Shown: positions 40,185 to 48,406, counted from the first letter of the stretch. The stretch: DNA of 57,878 nt from Beijerinckiaceae bacterium (GCA_031291515.1 JARLIW010000323.1:1-57878); one strand, 5' to 3'. The notes: generated by a model from the letters alone, not told the origin. Program-made: numbers and translations.

Positions 40185-41129
40185 ATGAACGCGCCCGCGC
40201 AAATCGATCAATTTCACCACTGGCGCCATGCCGTTCAAACTGGCAAGCCGGTGGACACCGAGGTAGGAAATCCGCGCTCCGGCTACTATCGCGTCAAGAA
40301 CGAGGCGATTGCGTTCTGGCGCGACGACGACGGATTCCTCTTGTGCTGGCGCTCCGGCAAATATCCGACGCCGACCGACGCCGACTCGATCGACGAGCTG
40401 TTCGGATGGTGCGCGCCGCATCCTTGCTCTTACGAGCTTTTCCAGAATTTCCAGCAGACCGGCCGCTGGCCCGATGAGGTTGAAGCGCCCGGCGCCGTGA
40501 TCCCGCCCGACGCCAAGCCGCACGAAGCGCTAGACGCCGAGCTAGCCGCCCTTCGCGACCAGGCGCGCAAATGGCTCGAGAGCATCGGCGGCGCCGTGAA
40601 GACGCAAGCCGACGCCGACAAGGCGGCGAACTACGCCGACGAATTCGCCAAATTGGAGAAGCGCGGCGACGCGGCGCACAAGGCCGCGAAAGCGCCCTTC
40701 CTAGAGGGCGGACGCGCCGTGGACTCGGCGTGGAAACCCGTGATTGATCGCGCCGCCGAATGCAAGACGTGGAGCAAGAAGGCCGCCGAGGCCTTCCTGA
40801 TCGCCGAGCGCAAACGGATTGCCGACGAACAACGCCGGATTGAAGCGGAGGCCGCCAAGGCGGCGAAAGAAGCGCCGCAAGACGCCCCGCCGCCCTTGCC
40901 CGCGCCTGCGCCAAAGGCCGGCGCCGGAAGCTCCGGGCGCCGCATCGCAATCCGATCGCGCACGGTTATCGAAATCAACGATCTGCGCGCGTTCTTGGAA
41001 TATCTCGCGAATTTCAATAGTCCGCCGCCTGATCTCCTCGCGGTTTGCGAAGCAATCGCGCGCAAGCTGATCGCGGCTGGCGTAGTTATCCCCGGCGTTT
41101 CGACGCGGCAGGTGGAAGAGGTAGCCTGA
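40185..41129 (+). CDS. Recombination-block protein with coiled coil
   Basis: The 314-residue product has an N-terminal domain (SGYYRVKNEAIAFWRDDDGFLL). A coiled coil follows (KLEKRGDAAHKAAKAPFLEGG to AERKRIADEQRRIEAEAAK, about 155-230), then a Pro/Ala linker. The C-terminal small domain is EINDLRAFLEYLANF and AIARKLIAAGVVIPGVS. Proteins of this shape sit beside exonuclease and RecT genes in alphaproteobacterial phages. The function is unknown. Confidence 0.65.
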   Translation: MNAPAQIDQFHHWRHAVQTGKPVDTEVGNPRSGYYRVKNEAIAFWRDDDGFLLCWRSGKYPTPTDADSIDELFGWCAPHPCSYELFQNFQQTGRWPDEVEAPGAVIPPDAKPHEALDAELAALRDQARKWLESIGGAVKTQADADKAANYADEFAKLEKRGDAAHKAAKAPFLEGGRAVDSAWKPVIDRAAECKTWSKKAAEAFLIAERKRIADEQRRIEAEAAKAAKEAPQDAPPPLPAPAPKAGAGSSGRRIAIRSRTVIEINDLRAFLEYLANFNSPPPDLLAVCEAIARKLIAAGVVIPGVSTRQVEEVA

Positions 41130-41130
41130 C

Positions 41131-41700
41131 ATGCTCACGTCCTTTTGCAGCGTAGAAGGATGTTCTCACCCTGCAAAATGCAAGGGACTGTGCAACCGTC
41201 ACTATCTCCGACGTTGGAAGCATGGGAATCCTACTCACGTAGCGATCACTAAGCATACTCGGTTTCTGTCCGAAGCTGCCAAGTATGCTGGAAACGAGTG
41301 TTTGTTTTGGCCGTTCGGGCGCAATGCGGGCGGCTACGGAGTGACCACTTTTCGCGGAACTCTGATGACGGCCTCTCGGGCCATGTGCTTCATGACCCAT
41401 GGCGATCCTCCAACTGGCGAACATGAAGCTGCGCATGAATGCGGCCGCGGCCATCTTGGATGCATCGCACCGAACCATCTCTCTTGGAAGACGCCGACGC
41501 AAAATCAATTAGATCGGCGCGTTCATGGGACAGCCCTATTTGGCGAAGCCGTTTCTAGCTCAAAATTGACCGCGGAAGATGTAGTTGAAATCCGCCGTCG
41601 TTTGGGCACTGACCCCTCGACGCTCGGCGCTGAATTTGCGGTCAGCCCCTCAACCATTCGTGACGTGATCGCCAAGCGAACGTGGAGACATTTGTTATGA
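41131..41700 (+). CDS. HNH endonuclease, copy C1
   Basis: This is a 189-residue product. The N-terminal finger is CSVEGCSHPAKCKGLCNRHY (6-25). The HNH core is CLFWPFGRNAGGYGV, then EAAHECGRGHLGCIAPNHLSWKTPTQNQLDR (about 95-130). The C-terminal HTH is KLTAEDVVEIRRRLG and FAVSPSTIRDVIAKRTW, which reads DNA. The gene at 43159-43737 has the same three parts. It is inserted exactly between the 314-residue gene and bet, with ATGA coupling. Confidence 0.9.
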   Translation: MLTSFCSVEGCSHPAKCKGLCNRHYLRRWKHGNPTHVAITKHTRFLSEAAKYAGNECLFWPFGRNAGGYGVTTFRGTLMTASRAMCFMTHGDPPTGEHEAAHECGRGHLGCIAPNHLSWKTPTQNQLDRRVHGTALFGEAVSSSKLTAEDVVEIRRRLGTDPSTLGAEFAVSPSTIRDVIAKRTWRHLL

Positions 41701-42764
41701 ACGCCCCCGCCCCCGTTGACACTCGCCGCGAGCTTGTGACAAGCGTTTCGTTCAACAATCTCCGCCTGCCTTACGACGACGTGTTCGCCGAAGGCTTCGG
41801 GATCGACAACATTCGCTGGAAGGTGCTGATCGACACCGTTTATCCAGCGGCGAAGACGGTTGAATCGATCGCGATGGCGCTGAGCTATTGCAAGGCGCGC
41901 AATCTCGACGTGTTCAAGCGGCCGATTCATATCGTGCCGATGTGGTCGAGCGCCGCGAACAAGATGATCGAGACCGTCTGGCCGGGTATCGCCGAGCTGC
42001 GCACGACGGCCGCGCGAACCGGCGAATATGCCGGCTGCGGCGCCGCCGAATTCGGGCCGGAGCGCGAGCAGCATTTCAGCGGGAAATTCGACAATTGGGA
42101 GAACGGCAAAAAGAACGGGACTTACACGAAAGACGAGACCGTTGTTTTCCCCGACTGGTGCCAGATCACCGTGCGCCGAATCATCAAAGGCCACCTGGTC
42201 GATTTCGTCGGACCGAAAGTGTTCTGGCTCGAGAGCTATGGCCGAGTCGGCAAAACCGATGTCCCGAACGATATGTGGTGCAAGCGCCCGTTCGGCCAAA
42301 TCGAGAAATGCGCCGAAGCCGCCGCGCTGCGCCGCGCCTTCCCCGAGGAGATCGGCAACGAATACACCGCCGAAGAAATGGAAGGCCATGCGCTGCTGAT
42401 CGCGCCGAGCGAGCCGGAAACGCCAGCGGCGAAATTGCCGCCTCCGCCGCCACCGCCGCCCGAGCCTGGCGCCCCGCCGCCGGAGACCGCCGCGCCGCGC
42501 GAGACTACGCCGCCCGCTCCGCCACCGCCGCCAGCGCCTCCGCAAGCGGCCAAGACACCGCCCGCCCCGCCGCCGCCGGCGAAGCCGAAAGGCTTCGATT
42601 TCCACGCCCTGCGCTCCGCCCTGAAAGGCGCCGGATCGCTCGATGACATTAACGCCGTTTACGACCGCATGGTGCAGCCGATCGCCGCCACGCTGCCGCA
42701 AGAGGTTCACGACGAAATCGACTCAATGGTGCGCGACGCCGGCGCCGAATACTGGGTGAACTGA
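41697..42764 (+). CDS. bet: Bet/RecT-family recombinase
   Basis: The 355-residue product resembles phage recombination protein Bet (Redbeta/RecT superfamily) over residues about 20-240: YPAAKTVESIAMALSYCKARNLDVFKRPIHIVP, TVWPGIAELRTTAARTG, then WCQITVRRIIKG and CAEAAALRRAFPEEIGNEYTAEEM. The C-terminal 110 residues are a Pro/Ala linker and a small helical domain, which may contact the exonuclease or SSB. It anneals complementary single strands during phage recombination and replication. The start ATG 41697 overlaps the HNH stop. Confidence 0.9.
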   Translation: MNAPAPVDTRRELVTSVSFNNLRLPYDDVFAEGFGIDNIRWKVLIDTVYPAAKTVESIAMALSYCKARNLDVFKRPIHIVPMWSSAANKMIETVWPGIAELRTTAARTGEYAGCGAAEFGPEREQHFSGKFDNWENGKKNGTYTKDETVVFPDWCQITVRRIIKGHLVDFVGPKVFWLESYGRVGKTDVPNDMWCKRPFGQIEKCAEAAALRRAFPEEIGNEYTAEEMEGHALLIAPSEPETPAAKLPPPPPPPPEPGAPPPETAAPRETTPPAPPPPPAPPQAAKTPPAPPPPAKPKGFDFHALRSALKGAGSLDDINAVYDRMVQPIAATLPQEVHDEIDSMVRDAGAEYWVN

Positions 42765-43162
42765 TGGCGGCGAAACGCTTCATCCTCGCCAATGACGCCG
42801 TGCGCCGGAATGCGATGGACGCGATCCGCACGGCGCCGACCGGCTGGCGCGTCGAGATCGCCGAGCCGCGCCGCTCGCTTCCGCAGAATGCTCGTTTCTG
42901 GGCCGCGCTCGGCGATGTTGCAAAACAGGTGGAGCACAACGGGCGACGCTACGACGCCGAAGCGTGGAAAGCGATCTTCATGCACGCGCTTGGCAAGCAG
43001 ACTGAATTCGCTCCGAGCCTTGATGGATCCGAGATCGTTCCGCTCGGTTATCGATCTAGCGAGCTGGCCCGCGCAGACATGGCGGAATTGATCGAGCTTA
43101 TCTACAGCTTCGGAGCGGAACGCGACGTCGTGTGGTCGGAAGACGCGAGGCGCGCGGCATGA
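42764..43162 (+). CDS. ninB: NinB-like recombination protein
   Basis: The 132-residue product has the NinB layout: R-FILANDAVRRNAMDAIR, GWRVEIAEPRRSLPQNARFWAALGDVAKQV and AEAWKAIFMHALG, then a C-terminal MAELIELIYSFGAERDVVW. In lambda, NinB (Orf) helps recombination by working with SSB and replacing RecFOR functions. It starts one base before the bet stop ends, so it is coupled to bet. Confidence 0.88.
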   Translation: MAAKRFILANDAVRRNAMDAIRTAPTGWRVEIAEPRRSLPQNARFWAALGDVAKQVEHNGRRYDAEAWKAIFMHALGKQTEFAPSLDGSEIVPLGYRSSELARADMAELIELIYSFGAERDVVWSEDARRAA

Positions 43163-43737
43163 CGCAACCTTGCTCGATTGCAGATTGCCGACGTCCAGTC
43201 GAAGCCCAAGGGCTTTGTCACGCACATCGCGAGCGACTGCAAAAATTCGGCGACGTCCACGCCGGGCCTCCGCTAAGGCCGCGCCGAGGCGACATCGCCG
43301 ACTGGCTAGAGCGCGCCGAACGATGGGACAGCGACGACTGCCTGTTGTGGCCCTTCGCGCGCAATAGCGCAGGTTACGGACATTTCTCGGATAACGGCGT
43401 CGACGTTCTTGCTCATCGGCGCATCTGCGAGCGCGTTCATGGAGCGCCGCCGCAGAACGATTCCGAAGCGGCTCACCTATGCGGGAATGGTCATCTTGGT
43501 TGCGCCAACGGCCGGCATTTGGCGTGGAAATCTCACGTTGAAAACCAAGCCGACATGGTTCGCCACGGTCGATCTCAGCGCGGGTCTAAGCAGCACCGAG
43601 CGAGATTGACCGAAGATGACGTTCGCATGATCCGGCGATCGACGGTCAGTCACACGGCCCTCGCCAACCGCCTTGGAGTGAGCCGCCCGACGATCTCTAT
43701 GGTCAAGTCCGGCAGAACATGGGCGCACGTCAGATGA
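43159..43737 (+). CDS. HNH endonuclease, copy C2
   Basis: The 192-residue product is a relative of the C1 gene: finger CSIADCRRPVEAQGLCHAHRERL (5-27), core CLLWPFARNSAGYGHFS and EAAHLCGNGHLGCANGRHLAWKSHVENQAD, and C-terminal HTH RLTEDDVRMIRRS and LANRLGVSRPTISMVKSGRTWAHV. It is inserted between ninB and a small gene with 4-base overlaps on both sides. Confidence 0.9.
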   Translation: MTQPCSIADCRRPVEAQGLCHAHRERLQKFGDVHAGPPLRPRRGDIADWLERAERWDSDDCLLWPFARNSAGYGHFSDNGVDVLAHRRICERVHGAPPQNDSEAAHLCGNGHLGCANGRHLAWKSHVENQADMVRHGRSQRGSKQHRARLTEDDVRMIRRSTVSHTALANRLGVSRPTISMVKSGRTWAHVR

Positions 43738-43943
43738 GATCGGACCTGATCGACCTGACGTTGTTCGTCTGCCGTGACGAGCCTTCGGACAAAGCGATCC
43801 TGGTCGCTGAGGACGACGACAAGGACGCGAAAAAGGTCTGGCTCGCCCGCAGTCAGATTGAAATCGAATACGAGAAAGGCCGTTCGGACGTTGCCGTTGT
43901 GACGCTGCCCGAATGGCTGGCGCTCGAAAAGGGCCTCATCTGA
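43734..43943 (+). CDS. Small acidic protein
   Basis: This encodes 69 residues from ATG 43734 (MRSDLIDLTLFVCRDEPSDKA). It has a predicted beta-rich fold with ILVAEDDDKDAKKVWLARSQI, and ends EWLALEKGLI. Similar short proteins, of unknown function, occur between ninB and HNH genes in other phages. Confidence 0.55.
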   Translation: MRSDLIDLTLFVCRDEPSDKAILVAEDDDKDAKKVWLARSQIEIEYEKGRSDVAVVTLPEWLALEKGLI

Positions 43944-44374
43944 TGGCCCGCGCGAAGCGCCTTGAATTCACCAAGCCCGTACAGCGCGACATCATCAAGC
44001 GCGCGACTGGCGACGACGGCCGCATCCGTTGCGAAGGTTGCCGCTGCGTCGTCAAGCCTGGCGGATTCCACATCGACCACATCATCGCGGACGGGTTGAG
44101 GCGCGACAAATCGAAGCCGCTGACCGCCGCCGACGGCCAGTTGCTTTGCTCCGGCTTCCCGGAGAGCTGCCACGGCAAAAAGACGACCAAGCACGACGTC
44201 CCGGCAATCGCCGAGGCTAAGCGGCGCGAGGATCGCGCGATCGGCGTCCGCGGGCCTGAGAAGCGGCCGATTCAATCGCGCGGCTTCCCCGAGACTGTGA
44301 AGCCTGCAAAGCCGCCCGTTCGCACGGCGCCGGGACCGAGCGAGATCGGGCGCAGATTTGGAGTGAGGAAATGA
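43943..44374 (+). CDS. HNH-type protein (HIDH core)
   Basis: The 143-residue product has RCEGCRCVVKPGGFHIDHIIADGLRRDK (about 28-55) and LLCSGFPESCHGKKTTKHD, a complete HNH finger with a Cys pair, HIDH and a second Cys-His pair. The C-terminus is Pro/Arg-rich. Unlike the mobile types it is short and may be a recombination-linked HNH protein such as those found near ninB. The start overlaps the previous stop by one base. Confidence 0.8.
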   Translation: MARAKRLEFTKPVQRDIIKRATGDDGRIRCEGCRCVVKPGGFHIDHIIADGLRRDKSKPLTAADGQLLCSGFPESCHGKKTTKHDVPAIAEAKRREDRAIGVRGPEKRPIQSRGFPETVKPAKPPVRTAPGPSEIGRRFGVRK

Positions 44375-44583
44375 CCGCACGCCCCTGCTCGTCCTGCCGC
44401 TACCGCTATCGCTGGTGGATCTGGAACGCCTGCCAGGCCCCGCATGTCGGCATGGCGCTGATCATGGATGCGCCGTGGAGAATCGCGCTGTGCAGTTTCC
44501 AGCGTCGGGCGCCACGCCCCTACGCCGATGTGAAACAGACCGAGTGCGGCGCCGAAGGGCGGTTTTGGGAGGCGAAGCGATGA
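44371..44583 (+). CDS. Small Cys/Trp-rich protein
   Basis: The 70-residue product has a CSSCRYRYRWWIWNAC motif near the start and further single cysteines, so it may bind zinc. It is coupled by overlaps with both HNH genes around it. The function is unknown. Confidence 0.55.
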   Translation: MTARPCSSCRYRYRWWIWNACQAPHVGMALIMDAPWRIALCSFQRRAPRPYADVKQTECGAEGRFWEAKR

Positions 44584-44915
44584 GCCGCTACACGCGCGCA
44601 CGCGTCACCAATTCCATGAAGCGCGCCCGAGATGCCGGATACTTCTGCACCTTGTGCGGAAAAAAGATGCAACGAGACGAAGTCACGGCGGAGCATCTGA
44701 TCCCTCGGTCAAAGGGCGGCTCGAACCATCGCTACAACCTAACGTCCTCATGCGCTCCTTGCAACTCTCGCCGCAGCGACAACACACACATTCTTCCGAA
44801 GTTCAACGTGACGACCGGCTATCCGCTGTCGCCCGATGAGGTCAAGCGCATGATGGCATGGGCGATGAAGAAATCTCGCAAACCACCCGCCACCCCGGAG
44901 CCTCCCCATGCCTAA
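44580..44915 (+). CDS. HNH endonuclease, short form
   Basis: This encodes 111 residues from ATG 44580. The HNH core is FCTLCGKKMQRDEVTAEHLIPRSKGGSN, then YNLTSSCAPCNSRRSDN (about 22-67), with the His replaced in an 'AEHL' version that still has one His. The C-terminus is a short helix (PDEVKRMMAWAMKKSRK). It resembles McrA-type minimal HNH proteins. The next gene starts within its last codons. Confidence 0.85.
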   Translation: MSRYTRARVTNSMKRARDAGYFCTLCGKKMQRDEVTAEHLIPRSKGGSNHRYNLTSSCAPCNSRRSDNTHILPKFNVTTGYPLSPDEVKRMMAWAMKKSRKPPATPEPPHA

Positions 44916-45198
44916 CCCCGCTGACCCGAAAGCGATCGACATATCCCCGGAGGCGGTGGGGGCGGCTCGACGATGCGAAAACTGCGAGTTCTGGCGGCGC
45001 GGGTTTCGTGAAATCGACGGTGAGAAAAATTTCATCGTCACCGATTGGCCTGTCGGTTCCAACGAACCAAGCCCGTGGGGTGATTGCCTCTGCCGCGCTC
45101 CCAGTGCTGTTGCGAGCGACGAAGTCAGCTGGGCTCGATCATACCGAGATGACTGGTGCGGCGAATTTAGACCTCGTAAGGAAGCCAACAATGCCTGA
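44908..45198 (+). CDS. Small Cys-pair protein
   Basis: The 96-residue product has RCENCEFWRRGF and WGDCLCRAP with a final WCGEFRP, giving a likely zinc-binding knuckle. Proteins of this type are common in alphaproteobacterial prophages, usually with the C-x-x-C-x-x-W/F core. The start overlaps the HNH stop by 8 bases. Confidence 0.6.
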   Translation: MPNPADPKAIDISPEAVGAARRCENCEFWRRGFREIDGEKNFIVTDWPVGSNEPSPWGDCLCRAPSAVASDEVSWARSYRDDWCGEFRPRKEANNA

Positions 45199-45862
45199 CG
45201 AAATCACTAATGAACGGCTCATTGCTGATCTTGCTGATTGCGAGCTGCGATATGAAGCCCTCTCCGCCTCCAACGCAGGTCTGCATGAGTTGCTCGACGT
45301 AAATAGCCGAGCAATCGCTGAATTGACCGCTTCCAATGCCGCTCTCTCCGCCGCGCTCAGCGAAGCGAGGGGGAGGGTGGGGGAGGCGGAATGGGAGAGG
45401 GACGAGGCGAACCTTGCGTTCCAAGCCTCAATGCAGCGGACGGCCTATCTCGAAAAGACGAAACTGAACTTCGTTGAGGCGTTGGAAGCCTGCAAGCGCG
45501 GACTTGAAGCGTGGAGAGACGAACCACACAACGCCAAGTGGTGGCGGCGAATCGACGGCACTCCGATCCCCAACGACCTGCTCGTCAACATCGCCGAAAT
45601 TATCGTGCAGACGGCCAATGCAGACCGCGCCGAGCGCGACGCCGCCCTCTCCGAACTGGCGAAACTGCGCGGTGCCTTGACGCCGAGCGCCGACACGAAG
45701 GCTGAATACATCGGCGAGTTCAAATTCGCGATCACCGGCGATGATGAAGACGGGCAGAACATCGAAATGGTCACAGTCCCTTGGACGACGATCAAGGAAA
45801 TCATGGCGCGTATTCTCGCCTACGCCCTCCCCTCCCCGCCAAAGGACCCCGCCCATGACTGA
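45191..45862 (+). CDS. Coiled-coil protein with 'AL-EARG' module
   Basis: The 223-residue product has an N-terminal coiled coil (ASNAGLHELLDVNSRAIAELT, LSAALSEARGRVGEAEWERDEAN, about 20-75) and a soluble C-terminal domain ending IMARILAYALPSPPKDPA. It belongs to the modular early proteins of this region that share 'LTAALEEARG'-type segments. The function is unknown. Confidence 0.6.
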   Translation: MPDEITNERLIADLADCELRYEALSASNAGLHELLDVNSRAIAELTASNAALSAALSEARGRVGEAEWERDEANLAFQASMQRTAYLEKTKLNFVEALEACKRGLEAWRDEPHNAKWWRRIDGTPIPNDLLVNIAEIIVQTANADRAERDAALSELAKLRGALTPSADTKAEYIGEFKFAITGDDEDGQNIEMVTVPWTTIKEIMARILAYALPSPPKDPAHD

Positions 45863-46076
45863 CGATTGCGCCTATCACAAACCGCCGCTCCATGAGTGCT
45901 CGTCCTACAAGTCCGGCGCCCACATCTGTCACGACGGCTTCCCGCAAGTCTCCGCCGTCTGCTGGGGTGGGCTAGGAAGCACGCCGTTCTGCATGAACGA
46001 GACGGCATGCGCTCGGTTGTACGGCGAGCACGGGCGGCCGCCGGATCGTCTGGTTTCGAGGAGACTCCGCCCATGA
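45855..46076 (+). CDS. Small Cys-rich protein
   Basis: The 73-residue product has six or seven cysteines (DDCAYHKPPLHECSSYKSG, GGLGSTPFCMNETACARLYGEHG). It may bind zinc or form disulfides. It overlaps the preceding and following genes by 4-8 bases. Confidence 0.5.
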   Translation: MTDDCAYHKPPLHECSSYKSGAHICHDGFPQVSAVCWGGLGSTPFCMNETACARLYGEHGRPPDRLVSRRLRP

Positions 46077-46420
46077 CTGACACCCCGACTGACAAGAAGC
46101 TGAGCGAGAGGTTCGCTGAGGCGCGGGACGCCAAGGTCTTTAGCGGCGCGCTGCTTGACGAAGTTCAAGCCACCCTCCGTCTCTCCGAGTCCCACCCCTC
46201 CGCCATCCGCGAGGCGGTGGAAGGGGAGAGGGAGGCGTGCGCGAAGATTCATGACGCCGAAGTCGAACGACTAGAACGCCAGATCGTCGAAAACGACTCC
46301 TACCTTGATAGCCTCGGCCAGCACGGCCGCTACTCGTCGTCGAACAATTTTTGTCGCGACAAAATCAGCCAGCACAAACTCTGGGCCGCCGCCATCCGCG
46401 CGCGGGGAGAGAAAAAATGA
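46073..46420 (+). CDS. Hypothetical coiled-coil early protein
   Basis: The 115-residue product (MTDTPTDKKLSERFAEARDAK at the start) has a helical core REAVEGEREACAKIHDAEVERL and ends AAAIRARGEKK, an ending shared with the next gene and typical of this group. The function is unknown. Confidence 0.55.
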   Translation: MTDTPTDKKLSERFAEARDAKVFSGALLDEVQATLRLSESHPSAIREAVEGEREACAKIHDAEVERLERQIVENDSYLDSLGQHGRYSSSNNFCRDKISQHKLWAAAIRARGEKK

Positions 46421-46656
46421 AGCCGCCGCGACCATATCGTCGAGCGCTGCAAAAGAGCAGCCGCGCGTTCACTCGGTGGGTTCGCGTTGATGAAGGATTG
46501 CGCCTTGCCTGCTGCGACTGCGGGCTTGTTCATCAACTTCGTTTTGCAGTCAACGACCAAGGACACATTCTCATGGCCATACGCCGACATATCGAGGCGA
46601 CGAAACAGCAACGCGAAGCAGTTCGCGCGCGAGGAGAGGAGAAGGAGAGTGATTAA
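46417..46656 (+). CDS. Hypothetical early protein with Cys pair
   Basis: The 79-residue product has LACCDCGLVHQLRFAVNDQG, a possible metal knuckle, and ends VRARGEEKESD. It is coupled by ATGA to the gene before and overlaps the next gene's GTG start by 8 bases. The function is unknown. Confidence 0.55.
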   Translation: MKPPRPYRRALQKSSRAFTRWVRVDEGLRLACCDCGLVHQLRFAVNDQGHILMAIRRHIEATKQQREAVRARGEEKESD

Positions 46657-46945
46657 GACACCGTCTTACAAAGACCTTTGGAACGCTGCGATCGAAGACG
46701 CCGTTGAGACTGCCAAGGAGGTCAGCAAGGCGTTCGCATTGCGCGACGCCACGATCGCCACCCTCACCGCCGCGCTGGAGGAAGCGCGAGGGGCGCTGGG
46801 GGCGTTTGCGGCAGCGTATGAGCGCCACAAGAAAGCATCCAAGGATAACAAACGCATGTGGGCCGGCGCTTCGTTCGCTGACTTCGACCGTGCAGTTGTC
46901 ACCCTCGCGACCATCAACGCTGCTCTCGGGAGAGTGGAGGGATGA
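46649..46945 (+). CDS. Hypothetical early protein with 'AL-EARG' module
   Basis: This encodes 98 residues from GTG 46649. The core is ALRDATIATLTAALEEARGALG, nearly the same segment as in the gene at 45191, which shows module shuffling. It ends VTLATINAALGRVEG. The function is unknown. Confidence 0.55.
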   Translation: MIKTPSYKDLWNAAIEDAVETAKEVSKAFALRDATIATLTAALEEARGALGAFAAAYERHKKASKDNKRMWAGASFADFDRAVVTLATINAALGRVEG

Positions 46946-47172
46946 GCTTTATTCAACTCAGTATGGGACGCACTCGCGTCACCTTCGACGAAGTCAAGGC
47001 TGTTGGAACACGGTATGAGGTCGTCGACGGCAAGAAGCGGCGTCGTCAGAAGACATTCTACCAGACCGTCAACCCGTTCAACAAGAACGCGGACGGCTCG
47101 GTCAAGACGCGCGCTGAGGTCTATGTCGCCGTCAAAGCTGAGGCGCACGCTTGGGAGAACACACTGCCATGA
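46942..47172 (+). CDS. Small basic protein
   Basis: The 76-residue product starts MSFIQLSMGRTRVTFDEVKAV and contains RRRQKTFYQTVNPFNKN. It is coupled by ATGA to both neighbours. Its base composition is lower in GC than the neighbours. The function is unknown. Confidence 0.55.
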   Translation: MSFIQLSMGRTRVTFDEVKAVGTRYEVVDGKKRRRQKTFYQTVNPFNKNADGSVKTRAEVYVAVKAEAHAWENTLP

Positions 47173-47360
47173 CACAGCCAACCACTCGTAAATGTCCCAT
47201 CTGCGGGACTCCATACAAGGTCTACAACATGACGGTCGCGGGTCAATCAGCTTGCGGAGCTTGTGTCGCTGAGGCCGAGCGCCGGGAACGCGAGCCTACC
47301 GAAGATGAAAGACGCAAACAGGCCGAGCGGCGATCTCGTTATTTTGGGGGATGGACATGA
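47169..47360 (+). CDS. Zinc-ribbon-like small protein
   Basis: The 63-residue product has CPICGTPYKVYNMTVAGQSACGAC (9-32), a Cys4 zinc-ribbon, and a charged C-terminal helix (REREPTEDERRKQAERR). It may bind nucleic acid. The stop overlaps the start of the next gene. Confidence 0.65.
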   Translation: MTQPTTRKCPICGTPYKVYNMTVAGQSACGACVAEAERREREPTEDERRKQAERRSRYFGGWT

Positions 47361-47665
47361 CCACCCGCCCCTCTCACGCCGCCCTCGTCAAGGAAGTGGC
47401 AGACGAACTATTGAAGGAAGAACCGCGACTGCCGAGCGCAATCGCCCGCGCCATCCTCTCCCTCATCGCCGCCCGTCTCAGCGACGTGACGCCGGAGAGC
47501 GAGAGCGCGGTCGCGCGAGCCATCATGGATTACGCCGGATGCGAGGACGGCGACGACGGATTTCGTGCCTGCGTCCCGGCGACGTGTTCATGTCGCAACG
47601 CCGCCCGCGCCGCCATATCCGCTTTCCTCGCCGCGTCGGCGTTGACCAAAGGAGACGCCAAATGA
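47357..47665 (+). CDS. Hypothetical helical early protein
   Basis: The 102-residue product (MTTRPSHAALVKEVADELLKE at the start; ATG 47351 is an alternative) is helical with AIARAILSLIAARLSDVTPES and a Cys cluster CVPATCSC. It belongs to the modular early group. The function is unknown. Confidence 0.55.
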   Translation: MTTRPSHAALVKEVADELLKEEPRLPSAIARAILSLIAARLSDVTPESESAVARAIMDYAGCEDGDDGFRACVPATCSCRNAARAAISAFLAASALTKGDAK

Positions 47666-47919
47666 CCCCACAAGAGCAAGCTGAAATCTGGAGAAAGGCT
47701 GCGCGAGTCGTTGATGGCATGGACACGATGAACGCAGAAATGAGTCAAGCGCAAACCCAAAGCCAAATGGGCGGCTCGTATATGTCGCGATGCTACTCCG
47801 AAAATGAAATGACGGCCAACCGGGCTTACTCGGCTGCCGCTCGCGTCCTTCGGACGATCGCCGCTGAACACGAACGCGCCGCGTCGCCCCTTACGCCGGG
47901 CGAGAAGGGGGAGGGGTGA
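47662..47919 (+). CDS. Hypothetical helical early protein
   Basis: The 85-residue product (MTPQEQAEIWRKAARVVDGM at the start) is helical, ending LRTIAAEHERAASPLTPGEK. It is coupled by ATGA to the gene before and overlaps the DUF4326 start. The function is unknown. Confidence 0.55.
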   Translation: MTPQEQAEIWRKAARVVDGMDTMNAEMSQAQTQSQMGGSYMSRCYSENEMTANRAYSAAARVLRTIAAEHERAASPLTPGEKGEG

Positions 47920-48326
47920 TGACAGAACCGCGCTCCGTCCGATTGCAACTGAGCCGGAGGAGGGGGTTCGACTTGCACGCTTGGTCGCGCGAGGTCAACG
48001 GGCTGCCGGCGGTCAAAGTCGATCGCGCGACGCGATGGGGAAACCCGTTCCGCTTCAATCACCCTGGATCGCCGCTCCAAGAGAGAATGCCGCCGGAACT
48101 TTCCGTCGTCTCGTTTCGGTTGATGCTTGAGAAGGAAGGTGGTTGGTTTTCTGCGCCGCTCCCTTGGCCCAAAGGCAAAATACCGGCTGATTTTACAACC
48201 GTCGCCGAAGTTCGCGAACAACTTCGCGGCAAGAACCTTGCCTGCTGGTGCAACCCGGGCGCGCCCTGTCATGCCGACGTTCTGCTCGAACTCGCGAACA
48301 CACCGGTCTGCGAGGCTATTCCATGA
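47916..48326 (+). CDS. DUF4326-family protein
   Basis: The 136-residue product has the DUF4326 pattern: VKVDRATRWGNPFRF near residue 33, then LRGKNLACWCNPGAPCHADVLLELAN near the C-terminus. The family, found in many phages, has a CWC...CHAD metal-site-like motif and no known function. GTG 47916 or ATG 47919 could start it. Confidence 0.85.
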   Translation: MMTEPRSVRLQLSRRRGFDLHAWSREVNGLPAVKVDRATRWGNPFRFNHPGSPLQERMPPELSVVSFRLMLEKEGGWFSAPLPWPKGKIPADFTTVAEVREQLRGKNLACWCNPGAPCHADVLLELANTPVCEAIP

Positions 48327-48403
48327 CCGCCCTTCGTTTCCGCGTTATCCGCGCCAATGTGCTCGCCGCGTCGCCACTGGCGGCGGGAAAGGACTCGCCC
48401 TAA
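48323..48403 (+). CDS. Very short coupled ORF (26 codons)
   Basis: A 26-codon frame starts with an ATGA overlap at the DUF4326 stop and ends at TAA 48401. The predicted peptide is basic (MTALRFRVIRANVLAAS at the start). It may be a remnant preceding the excisionase-like gene. Support is only the overlap. Confidence 0.35.
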   Translation: MTALRFRVIRANVLAASPLAAGKDSP

Positions 48404-48406
48404 CCC

